Assembly (NCBI GenBank): GCA_000381565.1
Contig: KB906724.1
Coordinates: 1,986,801 to 2,050,800 of the forward strand
DNA: 64,000 bases
Direction: 5' to 3'
DNA from: Oxalobacteraceae bacterium AB_14
GTDB taxonomy: Bacteria; Pseudomonadota; Gammaproteobacteria; Burkholderiales; Burkholderiaceae_D
This document shows positions 1 through 8,296 of the stretch, piece by piece. The notes under the pieces were generated by a model that was given only the letters and a program-made list of their open reading frames with translations, had not been told where the DNA came from and made no database searches. Both the position numbers and the translations under genes were made by a program. Numbering within the stretch: the stretch's first letter is position 1; the number at the start of each line of letters is the position of its first letter.

Positions 1-265
1 CCTGGCGCCGGGCCGGCTGGCGGCACTGGAGCAGGCGCTGCGGCGCGGCCAGACCGGCGCGGTCGCCGCCGCCAGCCACGCGCTCAAGGGCATGACCCTG
101 CTGGTGGGGGCCGATCAGCTGAGCAACCTGTTGCAAGAGCTGGAGCGCCAGGCGCGGGCCGGGACGGCGGCGCCGCCCGCCGCGCTGGCCGGCCTGCTGC
201 AAGGCGTCATGGACGAGGTGGCCTCCAGCATGGCGCACTACCACGGCGCGGAGCCGCCGCCATGA
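1..265 (+). CDS. HPt phosphotransfer domain protein, C-terminal fragment
   Basis: Only the last 87 codons are inside the window; the reading frame is open from base 2 and ends with TGA at 263-265. The visible part has the HPt signature A-S-H-A-L-K-G, with the presumed phospho-accepting histidine at bases 77-79, followed by amphipathic helices rich in Leu, Gln and Glu. HPt modules relay phosphate between a hybrid kinase receiver and a response regulator, and they are often the last domain of a large hybrid kinase, so the missing part is probably a sensor kinase. The stop overlaps the start of the next kinase gene (ATGA), which suggests translational coupling and a shared phosphorelay. The upstream domains cannot be seen. 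Confidence 0.8.
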   Translation, partial: LAPGRLAALEQALRRGQTGAVAAASHALKGMTLLVGADQLSNLLQELERQARAGTAAPPAALAGLLQGVMDEVASSMAHYHGAEPPP

Positions 266-2460
266 TGCGCCGCCTGCTGCGCCGCCGCAGCGCGCAGCCG
301 CTGCGCGCCGGTCTGCCGCGGGGACGCCGCACGCTGGCCTGGATCGGGGCCGCGCTGCTGCTGTTGCTGGCGCTCACCACGGCCGGGGTCGGCTACACGT
401 TGCGCGCGCACGAGATCGACGGCTGGCGCCAGGATCTGGACAATCTGACGCGGATGCTGGCCGAGACCACGGCGCAGAACATGGGCTCGGCCATCCAGGC
501 GCTGGACGGCGTCACCGACAAGGTGCAGACCGGGCTGGCCGGCGGCGCCGCCGGCGGCGCCGCGCTGCGCTCGCGCCCGCTGTACCAGACGCTGCACGAC
601 ATCGGCCTCGGCCTGTCGCAGGTCGAGGCGATCAGCGTGGTCGGCGCCGACGGCGCGCTGCTCAACTTCAACCGCGCCTTTCCGCCGCCGGCCGTGACCC
701 TGGCGCAGCGCGATTATTTCATCTGGCATCGCGACCACGCCAGCCCGGCGCCGTACGTCAGCGCGCCGGTGCGCAGCAAGGTGAGCGGCAAGTGGATGTA
801 CAACGTCAGCCGGCGCCTCAACGATGCCGATGGCGGCTTTGCCGGCGTGGTGGCGGTGGGTATCTCGGTCGATTATTTCGTCAATTATTTCAAGCGGGTC
901 AACCTCGGCCCGCAGGCGGCGATCACGCTGTACCGCGACGATTTCACCCTGATGGCGCGCTGGCCCGAAGTCGGCGCGCTGATCGGGCAGAAGGTGGCGA
1001 CCGGCGTCACCGAGGCGGTGATGCGCGACGGTCTCGACGCCGATGTGCGCATCACCCGCGCGCCGCGCGCCGCCGAGGGCCGGCTGCCGGTGCTGCGCAT
1101 GGGCGCGGTGCGCCGGGTGCGCGGCCACCCGCTGATCATCAACGCCACCGTCACCGACCAGATGCTGCTGGCCGGCTGGTGGCGCAATCTGCAGTTGCTG
1201 GGCGCGGTCGCCGTGGTCGGCTTGCTGGGCTTGCTGGCGGCGTTCTGGATGGTGGCGCGGCTGCTGGCGCGGCGCGCGCGCGACGCCGAACAGGCGCTGG
1301 CGCTGCAGCAGCAGGCCGACGCCGCCAACCTGGCCAAGTCGCGCTTCCTGGCCATGATGAGCCACGAGATCCGCACGCCGATGGGCGGCGTGGCCGGCAT
1401 GGCCGAACTGATGCTGGAGACCGAACTGGACGCGGTGCAGCGCGGCTACGCGGACAATGTCTGCCGCGGCATCCACCAGCTGATGCACATCATCAACGAC
1501 GTGCTGGACTTTTCCAAGATCGAGTCCGGCCACATGGCGCTGGAGCGGCAGGCCTTCGACCCGGCCGCGCAACTGCAGCAGGTGATCGACTTGCACCGCG
1601 CCACGGCCGAGCGCAAGGGCTTGCAGTTGCAGGCCAGCGTGGGCGCTGGGCCGTTCTGGGTCAGCGGCGACGCCGCCCGCGTGCGCCAGGTGCTGGGCAA
1701 TTTGCTGAGCAACGCCATCAAATTCACGCCGTCGGGCGTGATCGCGCTGGAATACAGCGCCGAGGTCGACGGCGAGCGCACCGGCCTGTGGCGCCTGCGC
1801 TACGCCGTCGCCGACCAGGGCATCGGCATCGACGCCGCCGCGCAGCAGCGGCTGTTCGAGCCGTTCAGCCAGGCCGACGACAGCATCAGCGGCCGCTATG
1901 GCGGCACCGGCCTGGGCCTGGCGATCTGCAAGCGCCTGGTGGCCTTGATGGACGGGCGCATCAGCTGCAGCAGCCGCCTCGGCGCCGGCACCCGCTTCGC
2001 GTTCGATTTTCCGGTGCCGCTGGCGGGCCGGGCGCCGGTGGCCGCGCCGGCCGCGCCGGCGCCGGCACTGCCCGGCGCCGGCCAGCGTCGGGTGCTGGTG
2101 GCGGACGACAATGAAATGAACCGGCAACTGGCGCGCATCCTGCTGACCCGCCTCGGCTGCGCGGTGGACGAAGCGCACGATGGCCAGCAGGCGCTCGACC
2201 TACTGGCGCTCCAGCGCTACGACCTGGTCTTGATGGACTGCATGATGCCGGTCATGGACGGCTACCACGCCTGCCTGCGCTGGCGCCAGCGCGAGCAGGA
2301 GGGCGGCCTGGCCCGCACCCCGGTGGTGGCGCTGACGGCCAGCGCCGTCGAGGGCGACCGCGAGCGCTGCGTGGCGGCCGGCATGGACGACTATCTGAGC
2401 AAGCCGTTCAGCGCGGCGCAGTTCCATGCGATGGTGGTGCGCTGGGTGGTGGCGGCTTGA
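262..2460 (+). CDS. CACHE-type hybrid sensor histidine kinase with receiver domain
   Basis: A 732-aa inner-membrane sensor. A first membrane helix lies at about residues 24-46, an extracytoplasmic double-CACHE-like sensor at about 60-300 (the stretch around [20 protein letters not shown] is typical), and a second helix at about 311-335. The cytoplasmic part has a HisKA domain with motif [10 protein letters not shown] (phospho-His 368), an HATPase_c domain with NLLSNAIKF and GGTGLGLAI boxes, and a C-terminal receiver with LMDCMMP (phospho-Asp 659) and a conserved Lys in LSKPF. It should autophosphorylate in response to a periplasmic small molecule and pass phosphate to its own receiver and then to an HPt, perhaps the one encoded just upstream with which it overlaps by four bases. 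The ligand is unknown. Length and domain order are usual for hybrid kinases. Confidence 0.9.
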   Translation: MMRRLLRRRSAQPLRAGLPRGRRTLAWIGAALLLLLALTTAGVGYTLRAHEIDGWRQDLDNLTRMLAETTAQNMGSAIQALDGVTDKVQTGLAGGAAGGAALRSRPLYQTLHDIGLGLSQVEAISVVGADGALLNFNRAFPPPAVTLAQRDYFIWHRDHASPAPYVSAPVRSKVSGKWMYNVSRRLNDADGGFAGVVAVGISVDYFVNYFKRVNLGPQAAITLYRDDFTLMARWPEVGALIGQKVATGVTEAVMRDGLDADVRITRAPRAAEGRLPVLRMGAVRRVRGHPLIINATVTDQMLLAGWWRNLQLLGAVAVVGLLGLLAAFWMVARLLARRARDAEQALALQQQADAANLAKSRFLAMMSHEIRTPMGGVAGMAELMLETELDAVQRGYADNVCRGIHQLMHIINDVLDFSKIESGHMALERQAFDPAAQLQQVIDLHRATAERKGLQLQASVGAGPFWVSGDAARVRQVLGNLLSNAIKFTPSGVIALEYSAEVDGERTGLWRLRYAVADQGIGIDAAAQQRLFEPFSQADDSISGRYGGTGLGLAICKRLVALMDGRISCSSRLGAGTRFAFDFPVPLAGRAPVAAPAAPAPALPGAGQRRVLVADDNEMNRQLARILLTRLGCAVDEAHDGQQALDLLALQRYDLVLMDCMMPVMDGYHACLRWRQREQEGGLARTPVVALTASAVEGDRERCVAAGMDDYLSKPFSAAQFHAMVVRWVVAA

Positions 2461-2614
2461 AAAATGGCCGGCAGCCGACCTCCGGCCGGCTCATGGACTT
2501 CGCCGCCGGCGACAAAGCCTGGACATTTGACGACAGCGCGCCTGCCAGGATTGACGCGCCGCGCCGCCGCGGCCACCATGGCCGATCGTCCATGCCATCA
2601 ACCGAGGAGTGTAT

Positions 2615-3796
2615 ATGACCCAAGATGTAGTTGTTTTAAGCGCCGCCCGTTCCGCCATCGGCGCCTTTGGCGGCAGCCTGGCCGACCTGGAGCCGGCCGA
2701 GCTGGCCGCGCAAGTGATGCAGGCCGCCATCGCCCGCGCCGGCGTGGACGCGGCCGCCATCGGCAACGCCGTGGTCGGCACCTGCATCCCGACCGATGCG
2801 CGCTACGCCTATGTGGCGCGGGTGGCGTCGGTCAACGCCGGCCTGTCCAAGCAATCGGTGGCGCTGCAGGTCAACCGCCTGTGCGCGTCCGGCCTGCAGG
2901 GCATCGTCACGGCGGCCCAGGGCATCGCGCTGGGCGATTTCGAATACGGCCTGGGCGGCGGCGTCGAGGTGATGTCGCGCGGCGGCTACCTGCTGCCGGC
3001 CCTGCGCAGCGGCGCCCGCATGGGCGACGCCAAGGCCATCGACATGATGGTGGCGGTGCTGACCGATCCGTTCGGCGTCGGCCACATGGGCATCACGGCC
3101 GAGAACCTGGCCGCCAAGTGGGGCATCACGCGCGCGGAGCAGGACGCATTCGCGCTCGAGTCGCAGCGCCGCGCTGGCGCCGCCATCACCGAAGGCCGCT
3201 TCGCCGGCCAGATCGTGCCCATCGTGCGCAAGACCCGCCAGGGCGAGCTGGTGTTCGACACCGACGAATACGTCAAGCCCAACACCACGCTGGAGGCGCT
3301 GGCCAGGATGCGCCCGGCCTTCAAGCCGGACGGCACCGTCACCGCCGGCAACGCCTCCGGCATCAACGACGGCGCCGCCTTCCTGGTGCTGGCCAACGCG
3401 CAGACGGCCGCGCGCGAAGGACGGCGTCCGCTGGCGCGCCTGGTCAGCTACGCGCTGGCCGGGGTGCCGAACGAGCTCATGGGGGAGGGGCCGATCCCGG
3501 CCACCAAACTGGCGCTGGCCAAGGCCGGCCTGCGACTGGACCAGATCGACGTGATCGAGGCCAACGAAGCGTTCGCCGCGCAAGCGATCGCGGTCAACCG
3601 CGCGCTGGAACTGGACCCGGCCAAGACCAATCCCAACGGCGGCGCCATCGCGCTCGGCCATCCGGTGGGCTGCTCGGGCGCCTTCATCGCCACCAAGGCC
3701 ATCCACGAACTGCAGCGCAGCGGCGGCCGTTATGCATTGGTCACCATGTGCATCGGCGGCGGCCAGGGCATCGCCGTGATCTTCGAGCGCTGCTAA
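2615..3796 (+). CDS. acetyl-CoA acetyltransferase (thiolase)
   Basis: A 393-aa thiolase of normal family length. The nucleophilic Cys is C90 in VNRLCASGLQGI, and the C-terminal catalytic pair is His349 in GHPVGCSGA and Cys379 in CIGGGQG. The enzyme either cleaves a 3-ketoacyl-CoA with CoA or condenses two acetyl-CoA. The ATG at 2615 is preferred over the in-frame GTG at 2609 because a strong GAGGAG Shine-Dalgarno lies at 2604-2609, five bases upstream. It precedes the DUF1302/DUF1329/RND block and an acyl-CoA ligase, so a degradative role (last step of beta-oxidation of the imported acid) is more likely than polyester synthesis; no phaB or phaC is nearby. Substrate chain length cannot be read from the sequence. 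Confidence 0.9.
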   Translation: MTQDVVVLSAARSAIGAFGGSLADLEPAELAAQVMQAAIARAGVDAAAIGNAVVGTCIPTDARYAYVARVASVNAGLSKQSVALQVNRLCASGLQGIVTAAQGIALGDFEYGLGGGVEVMSRGGYLLPALRSGARMGDAKAIDMMVAVLTDPFGVGHMGITAENLAAKWGITRAEQDAFALESQRRAGAAITEGRFAGQIVPIVRKTRQGELVFDTDEYVKPNTTLEALARMRPAFKPDGTVTAGNASGINDGAAFLVLANAQTAAREGRRPLARLVSYALAGVPNELMGEGPIPATKLALAKAGLRLDQIDVIEANEAFAAQAIAVNRALELDPAKTNPNGGAIALGHPVGCSGAFIATKAIHELQRSGGRYALVTMCIGGGQGIAVIFERC

Positions 3797-3821
3797 AACC
3801 ACATGTCGTGAAATGCGAAGT

Positions 3822-3850
3822 GCCCGTCACGAAATGAATGCGCGACGGGC
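3822..3850 (+). terminator. possible hairpin after the thiolase gene
   Basis: GCCCGTC at 3822-3828 pairs with GACGGGC at 3844-3850 across a 15-base loop, 25 bases after the thiolase stop. There is no U-tract, so intrinsic termination is uncertain. If it acts as a terminator, the thiolase is a separate unit from the DUF1302 operon. Confidence 0.25.
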
Positions 3851-3887
3851 CGCAGCGAATCCTATGATGGCTCATCGTCGACGCTGA

Positions 3888-3906
3888 CCGGACACCATAA
3901 GTCCGG
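3888..3906. promoter_or_regulatory. dyad upstream of the DUF1302 gene
   Basis: CCGGAC at 3888-3893 and GTCCGG at 3901-3906 form a perfect 6+6 inverted repeat around ACCATAA, 38 bases upstream of the DUF1302 start. It could be an operator or a leader hairpin. Only the symmetry is observed; no regulator is assigned. Confidence 0.25.
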
Positions 3907-3943
3907 CTGTGTTCGACGACCCACACCATCAGGAGACAGCTCG

Positions 3944-5812
3944 ATGCATATCACCACCACTGGCGCGCCGTCCGGCGCGGCCACGGCCGTTCTGCGCCAT
4001 GCCCCTACCGTCCAAGGTCCCCGACTGGTCCGCCATGCGCTGGCCGCCGCGCTGTGCGCCATCGGCTGCGTGCAAGCGGCCGAGATCGCCACCGGCAACC
4101 CGGACCTGGCGGTCCGCTTCGACAACACCATCAAGTACAACTACGGCCATCGCCTCGGCGCGCAGAACCAGTCGCTGCTGAAGTCGGCCAACTTCGACGA
4201 CGGCGACCGCAACTTCAACCAGGGCACGGTCTCGAACCGGCTCGACCTGTTGAGCGAACTTGACATCGTGTTCCAGCAGCGCATGGGGATGCGCATCTCG
4301 GCCGCGGCGTGGTACGACGCCGCCTACAGCAGCCTGGACAACACCAACCTCGCCAGCTCCAACCACCAGCAGGACGGCAAGCCGGCGCTCGGCCTGTCCG
4401 ACTACAGCAAGCGCTACCACCGCGCCTCGGGCGAGGTGCTGGACGCCTTCGTGTTCGGCAATTTCGAAGTGGCCGACATGCCGCTCAACGTCAAGCTGGG
4501 CCAGCACACGCTGTACTGGGGCGAGAGCCTGCTGACGCCGATCCACGGCGTCAGCTACGGGCAGTCGCCGGTCGATCTGCTGAAGGGCTACTCGGTGCCC
4601 GGCAGCGAGGTCAAGGAACTGTTCCTGCCGCGCCAGGCCGTGTCGGCGCAATTCTCGCCGACGGCCGAACTGGGCTTCGCGGCGCAGTACTTCTTCAACT
4701 GGAAGCCGGCGCGCCTGCCGGAATCGGGTTCCTTCCTGGGCTTCTTCGACTACGCCTTCCAGGGCGGCGAATCGTTCATCCTCGGCCCGCTGGGCGCGCC
4801 TGCCGCGCGCCGCGCCGACAGCCGCGCGCCGCAGTCGGGCGACTTCGGCGTCGCCAGCCGCTGGAGCCCGGCCTGGCTGGACGGCACCGCCGGCCTGTAC
4901 CTGCGCCGCACCTCCGACCTGCTGCCGCAGGCCAACGTGCGCCTGGTCGGCCTGCCGACCGCGCTGTTCGGCGCCTCGGGCGCCGCGCTGTGCAAGGGCT
5001 TCATTCCGGGCGCGGCGGTGGCGGGCAACAACTGCCTGTTCTACCCGGGCCAGCTGACCGGCAACCAGTACCAGCTCGAATACGGCAGCGGCATCGACGT
5101 GCTGGGCCTGTCGCTGTCGAAGAGCATCGCCGGCGTGGCGATGGGTGCCGACCTGTCCTACCGACGTAACATGCCGATCTACTCGACGCCGGCGCTGCTG
5201 ATGCCGGTCGGGACCAACCCGGCCATCATCAACGCGCTCAACGCCAAGGTGGCGCCGCAGCTGGTGGTCACCGCCGCCGACCTGCCGCAGCAGGGCGAAG
5301 TGAGCGGCGCGCGCGGCAACACCATCCACGGTGTGCTGAACTTCCTCGGCACCACCGCCAGGACGCCGATCGCCGACGCCTCGACCTGGGCGGTGGAAGG
5401 GGTCTGGAACCGCCTCGGCAAGATCACCCAGGGCGCGCAGTTCTCGCGCAGCCGCGACAACTACAACGGCGTCGACAAGGTCACGCGCGACTTCTTCTCG
5501 CTCGCCGCGACTTACACCTCGACCTGGTTCCAGGTGTTCCCGGGCGTGGACGTGTCGATGCCGCTCAGCTATTCGGTCGGCCTGAAGGGCAATTCCGCCG
5601 TGCAGGCGGGCGGCAACAAGGGCGCCGGCAACTATGCGGTCGGCGTGTCGTTCGACGTGCGCCAGAAGTACCGCTTCGACCTGAAGTATGTCGACTTCTT
5701 CGGCCCGCTGGTGACCGACCCGACCACCGGCGCCGTCACTTCCTACGGCGGCGTGACGTCGCTGCTCAAAGACCGTGGCTTCCTGGCCGCGACTTTCAAG
5801 ACCACCTTCTGA
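3944..5812 (+). CDS. DUF1302 family outer-membrane protein
   Basis: A 622-aa secreted protein with a long N-terminal extension, a hydrophobic signal core at about residues 28-45 ending VQA, and then alternating, aromatic-rich strands ending in a terminal Phe, as expected for an outer-membrane beta-barrel. The sequence and the immediate DUF1329 partner downstream identify the DUF1302 family, which has no settled biochemical function. From memory, the DUF1302-DUF1329-Ycf48-RND neighbourhood occurs in pseudomonads next to acyl-CoA ligase genes and has been tied to growth on fatty-acid esters. A role in passage or processing of a hydrophobic substrate at the outer membrane is an inference. The start is supported by AGGAGA at 3931-3936. 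Confidence 0.85.
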   Translation: MHITTTGAPSGAATAVLRHAPTVQGPRLVRHALAAALCAIGCVQAAEIATGNPDLAVRFDNTIKYNYGHRLGAQNQSLLKSANFDDGDRNFNQGTVSNRLDLLSELDIVFQQRMGMRISAAAWYDAAYSSLDNTNLASSNHQQDGKPALGLSDYSKRYHRASGEVLDAFVFGNFEVADMPLNVKLGQHTLYWGESLLTPIHGVSYGQSPVDLLKGYSVPGSEVKELFLPRQAVSAQFSPTAELGFAAQYFFNWKPARLPESGSFLGFFDYAFQGGESFILGPLGAPAARRADSRAPQSGDFGVASRWSPAWLDGTAGLYLRRTSDLLPQANVRLVGLPTALFGASGAALCKGFIPGAAVAGNNCLFYPGQLTGNQYQLEYGSGIDVLGLSLSKSIAGVAMGADLSYRRNMPIYSTPALLMPVGTNPAIINALNAKVAPQLVVTAADLPQQGEVSGARGNTIHGVLNFLGTTARTPIADASTWAVEGVWNRLGKITQGAQFSRSRDNYNGVDKVTRDFFSLAATYTSTWFQVFPGVDVSMPLSYSVGLKGNSAVQAGGNKGAGNYAVGVSFDVRQKYRFDLKYVDFFGPLVTDPTTGAVTSYGGVTSLLKDRGFLAATFKTTF

Positions 5813-5825
5813 CAGGGTAGAGACC

Positions 5826-7181
5826 ATGAACTTCAAACACACCATCATGCTGGCGGCGCTGCTGGCAGCGACCGGCGCGCAGGCGGCCGTCACGCCTGAA
5901 GAAGCCAAACAGCTGGGCGCCACGCTGACCGCGGTCGGCGCGGAAAAGGCCGGCAACAAGGACGGCACCATTCCCGAATACACGGGCGGGCTGGCCTCGC
6001 CGCCGGCCGGCTACGTCAAGGGCAGCGGCGTGCGCCCCGATCCGTTCGCGGGCGAGAAGCCGCGCCTGGTCATCACCGGCAAGAACCTGGCCGGCATGGA
6101 AGACAAGCTGACCGCCGGCACGCGCGAACTGCTCAAGCGCTATCCGGCCTTCCGCGTCGACGTCTACCCGACCCACCGCACCGTGGCGCTGCCGAAGACA
6201 CAGCTGGACAACACCGCCAAGAACGCGCTCAACGCCAAGACCACCGACGGCGGCGTCGGCGTCGAGAACACGCTGTCCGGCGTGCCGTTCCCGATCCCGA
6301 AGACCGGCAATGAAGTGATGTGGAACCACCTGCTGCGCTACCAGGGCCACGCCTTCACCACCAAGTACGAATCGTGGAACGTCGATTCGTCCGGCACGCC
6401 GAGCCTGGCCACCGCCGGCGAGATCTTCGAGGAGTTCCCGCTGGCCAATCCCAAGCAGACCGAGGTCGCCAGGCAGAACGACGTCTTCTTCCGCACCAAG
6501 CTTACCTACCTGGCGCCGGCCCGCCGCGCAGGCGAAGGCTTGATGGCGTTCGACGCCGTCAACCCGGTGGTCCAGCCGAGGAAGGTGTGGCAATACCTGC
6601 CAGGCCAGCGCCGCGTCAAGCTGGCGCCGGACGTGGCCTACGACACGCCCAACCCCGGCGCGGCCGGCGCCGCCACCTACGACGACGCCTGGATATTCAA
6701 CGGCGCGCTGGATCGCTACGACTTCAAGCTGGTCGGCAAGAAGGAGATGATCGTTCCTTACGGCGAGTACGCGCTGTTCGGCGCCAAGGTGGTCACCGAC
6801 GTGGTCAAGCCGAACCACCTGAACCCGGACTTCGTGCGCTGGGAACTGCACCGCGTGTGGGTGGTGGAAGCGACGCTGAAGCAGGGCAAGCGCCACATCT
6901 ACAGCAAGCGCACCTTCTACATCGACGAGGACAGCTGGGTGGCGCTGGCTTCGGACCAGTACGACGCGCGCGGCCAGTTGTACCGCTCCTCGTTCGATCA
7001 CCTGATCTATTCGTACGACGTGCAAGCCACCTACACCGGCAACCACGTGATCTACGATTTTATCAGCGGCGCCTACAACCTGACCGGCATGTCCGGCCCA
7101 TACGGCGGCCTGAAATACATCGACGCGCTCAAGCCGATCCAGTGGTCGCCTGAAGCGCTGGCCGGCGCCGGCGTGCGCTGA
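5826..7181 (+). CDS. DUF1329 family periplasmic/outer-membrane protein
   Basis: A 451-aa protein with a clear Sec signal peptide (MNFKHTIMLAALLAATGAQA, cleavage before AV). The ATG at 5826 was chosen over an upstream in-frame start inside the preceding gene because it places the signal peptide at the N-terminus; it lies 13 bases after the DUF1302 stop. The body is rich in Tyr and Trp strands, and the family is thought to have an outer-membrane lipoprotein-sorting-like fold (LolB/LppX type), which would suit binding of lipid-like ligands. It is the constant partner of DUF1302 proteins. Its exact function is unknown; together with the RND protein downstream it probably forms a trans-envelope route for a hydrophobic compound. 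Confidence 0.85.
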   Translation: MNFKHTIMLAALLAATGAQAAVTPEEAKQLGATLTAVGAEKAGNKDGTIPEYTGGLASPPAGYVKGSGVRPDPFAGEKPRLVITGKNLAGMEDKLTAGTRELLKRYPAFRVDVYPTHRTVALPKTQLDNTAKNALNAKTTDGGVGVENTLSGVPFPIPKTGNEVMWNHLLRYQGHAFTTKYESWNVDSSGTPSLATAGEIFEEFPLANPKQTEVARQNDVFFRTKLTYLAPARRAGEGLMAFDAVNPVVQPRKVWQYLPGQRRVKLAPDVAYDTPNPGAAGAATYDDAWIFNGALDRYDFKLVGKKEMIVPYGEYALFGAKVVTDVVKPNHLNPDFVRWELHRVWVVEATLKQGKRHIYSKRTFYIDEDSWVALASDQYDARGQLYRSSFDHLIYSYDVQATYTGNHVIYDFISGAYNLTGMSGPYGGLKYIDALKPIQWSPEALAGAGVR

Positions 7182-7190
7182 GCCTCGCCC

Positions 7191-7270
7191 CGTCGTTCCC
7201 GCGCAGGCGGGAACCCATGCTGAGCATCCTGCCCGGCAAAGTATGGATTCCCGCCTGCGCGGGAATGACG
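7191..7270. repeat. REP-like inverted-repeat element, copy 1
   Basis: CGTTCCCGCGCAGGCGGGAA near 7194-7213 and its complement TTCCCGCCTGCGCGGGAA near 7248-7265 bracket a 34-base centre. Each arm is itself palindromic, so a cruciform or a double hairpin is possible. Nearly the same element occurs at 63144-63204, which shows it is a dispersed repeat. It sits between two genes of an apparent operon and could affect mRNA stability or expression of the Ycf48/RND genes. Confidence 0.85.
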
Positions 7271-7305
7271 GCTCTTGGGCCGGTAGATTTTTTTGCGAGT
7301 GCCTT

Positions 7306-8289
7306 ATGTCTCTTGTTTCCCGTTTGCTGGCGCCGGCTCTGGCCGTGGCCCTCGGCATCGCGCCGGCATGCGCCGCTCCGGCCGGCTTTGTCGATCCGCT
7401 CGACCTGCCGGCCCAGCCCAGCGCCCTGGCGCAGCGCGCGCTGATCAACGGCGTGGCGCAGGCCGGCCGCCGCCTGGTGGCGGTGGGCCAGCGCGGCCAC
7501 ATCCTGCATTCCGACGACCAGGGCGCCAGCTGGCGCCAGGCGGCGGTGCCGATGTCCGGCGACCTGGTGGCGCTGACCTTCACCAGCGCGCGCGAGGGCT
7601 GGGCCGTCGGCCACGACGCCGCCGTGCTGCACACCGACGACGGCGGCGCCAGCTGGCAACGCCAGTTCGACGGCCGCCGCGACGCGCAGGCCGGCGACAA
7701 GGCGCTGCTCGACATCTGGTTCGACGGCGCCGGCCACGGGCTGGCGGTGGGCGCCTTCGGCCTGGCGCTGCGCAGCGACGACGGCGGCCGCAACTGGCGC
7801 CATTGCGAGGAGCTGCTGGACAACCCGCAGGCGCTGCACCTGAACGCGATCCGCGCCATCAACGGCGCGCTGTACATCGTCGGCGAACAGGGGCTGGTGC
7901 TGCGCCGCGCCGCCGGCGCCGAGCGCTTCGAAGCGCTGGCCACGCCGTACAAGGGCAGCTACTTCGGCATCACCGGCAATGCCAACGCCTTGCTGCTATT
8001 CGGCCTGCGCGGCACGGCGCTGCGCAGCACCGACGCCGGCCGCAGCTGGCAAGCCGCCGCCACCGGCACCCAGGTTGGCCTGACCGCCGGCGTGCAATTG
8101 CAGGACCACACGCTGCTGCTGGTCAGCCAATCCGGCCAGCTGCTGCGCAGCCGCGACGACGGCGCCAGCTTCGTAGCGCTGACCGGCGTCAAGCCCGGTT
8201 CGGCCGCCGCGGCGCTGCCGCTGGACGGCCAGCGCCTGCTGATCGGCGGCGTGCGCGGCCTGCGCGTGCAGCCGCTCGAACTCCAATAG
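7306..8289 (+). CDS. Ycf48-like beta-propeller protein, exported
   Basis: A 327-aa protein with signal peptide MSLVSRLLAPALAVALG and cleavage near PACA. The mature part consists of repeated blades carrying S/T-D-D-G-G-x-S-W-x-R (for example HTDDGGASWQR and RSDDGGRNWR), the BNR/Ycf48 pattern of photosystem II assembly factors. In non-photosynthetic bacteria this family is linked to DUF1329 and MMPL-type RND genes. The ATG at 7306 was preferred to one at 7243 because the earlier start would translate the repeat element and bury the signal peptide. A likely role is a periplasmic scaffold or adaptor for the neighbouring transporter. No catalytic residues are recognisable. Confidence 0.85.
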   Translation: MSLVSRLLAPALAVALGIAPACAAPAGFVDPLDLPAQPSALAQRALINGVAQAGRRLVAVGQRGHILHSDDQGASWRQAAVPMSGDLVALTFTSAREGWAVGHDAAVLHTDDGGASWQRQFDGRRDAQAGDKALLDIWFDGAGHGLAVGAFGLALRSDDGGRNWRHCEELLDNPQALHLNAIRAINGALYIVGEQGLVLRRAAGAERFEALATPYKGSYFGITGNANALLLFGLRGTALRSTDAGRSWQAAATGTQVGLTAGVQLQDHTLLLVSQSGQLLRSRDDGASFVALTGVKPGSAAAALPLDGQRLLIGGVRGLRVQPLELQ

Positions 8290-8296
8290 AAAGACG

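Noticed and set aside
238..2178. 646-codon minus-strand frame
   Set aside because: It is antisense to the hybrid kinase, whose plus-strand frame shows clear HisKA, HATPase and receiver motifs.
2466..2487. GGCCGG/CCGGCC hairpin after the hybrid kinase
   Set aside because: It has only a 6-bp stem, a 10-base loop and no T-run; in such GC-rich DNA this occurs by chance, so it was not called a terminator.
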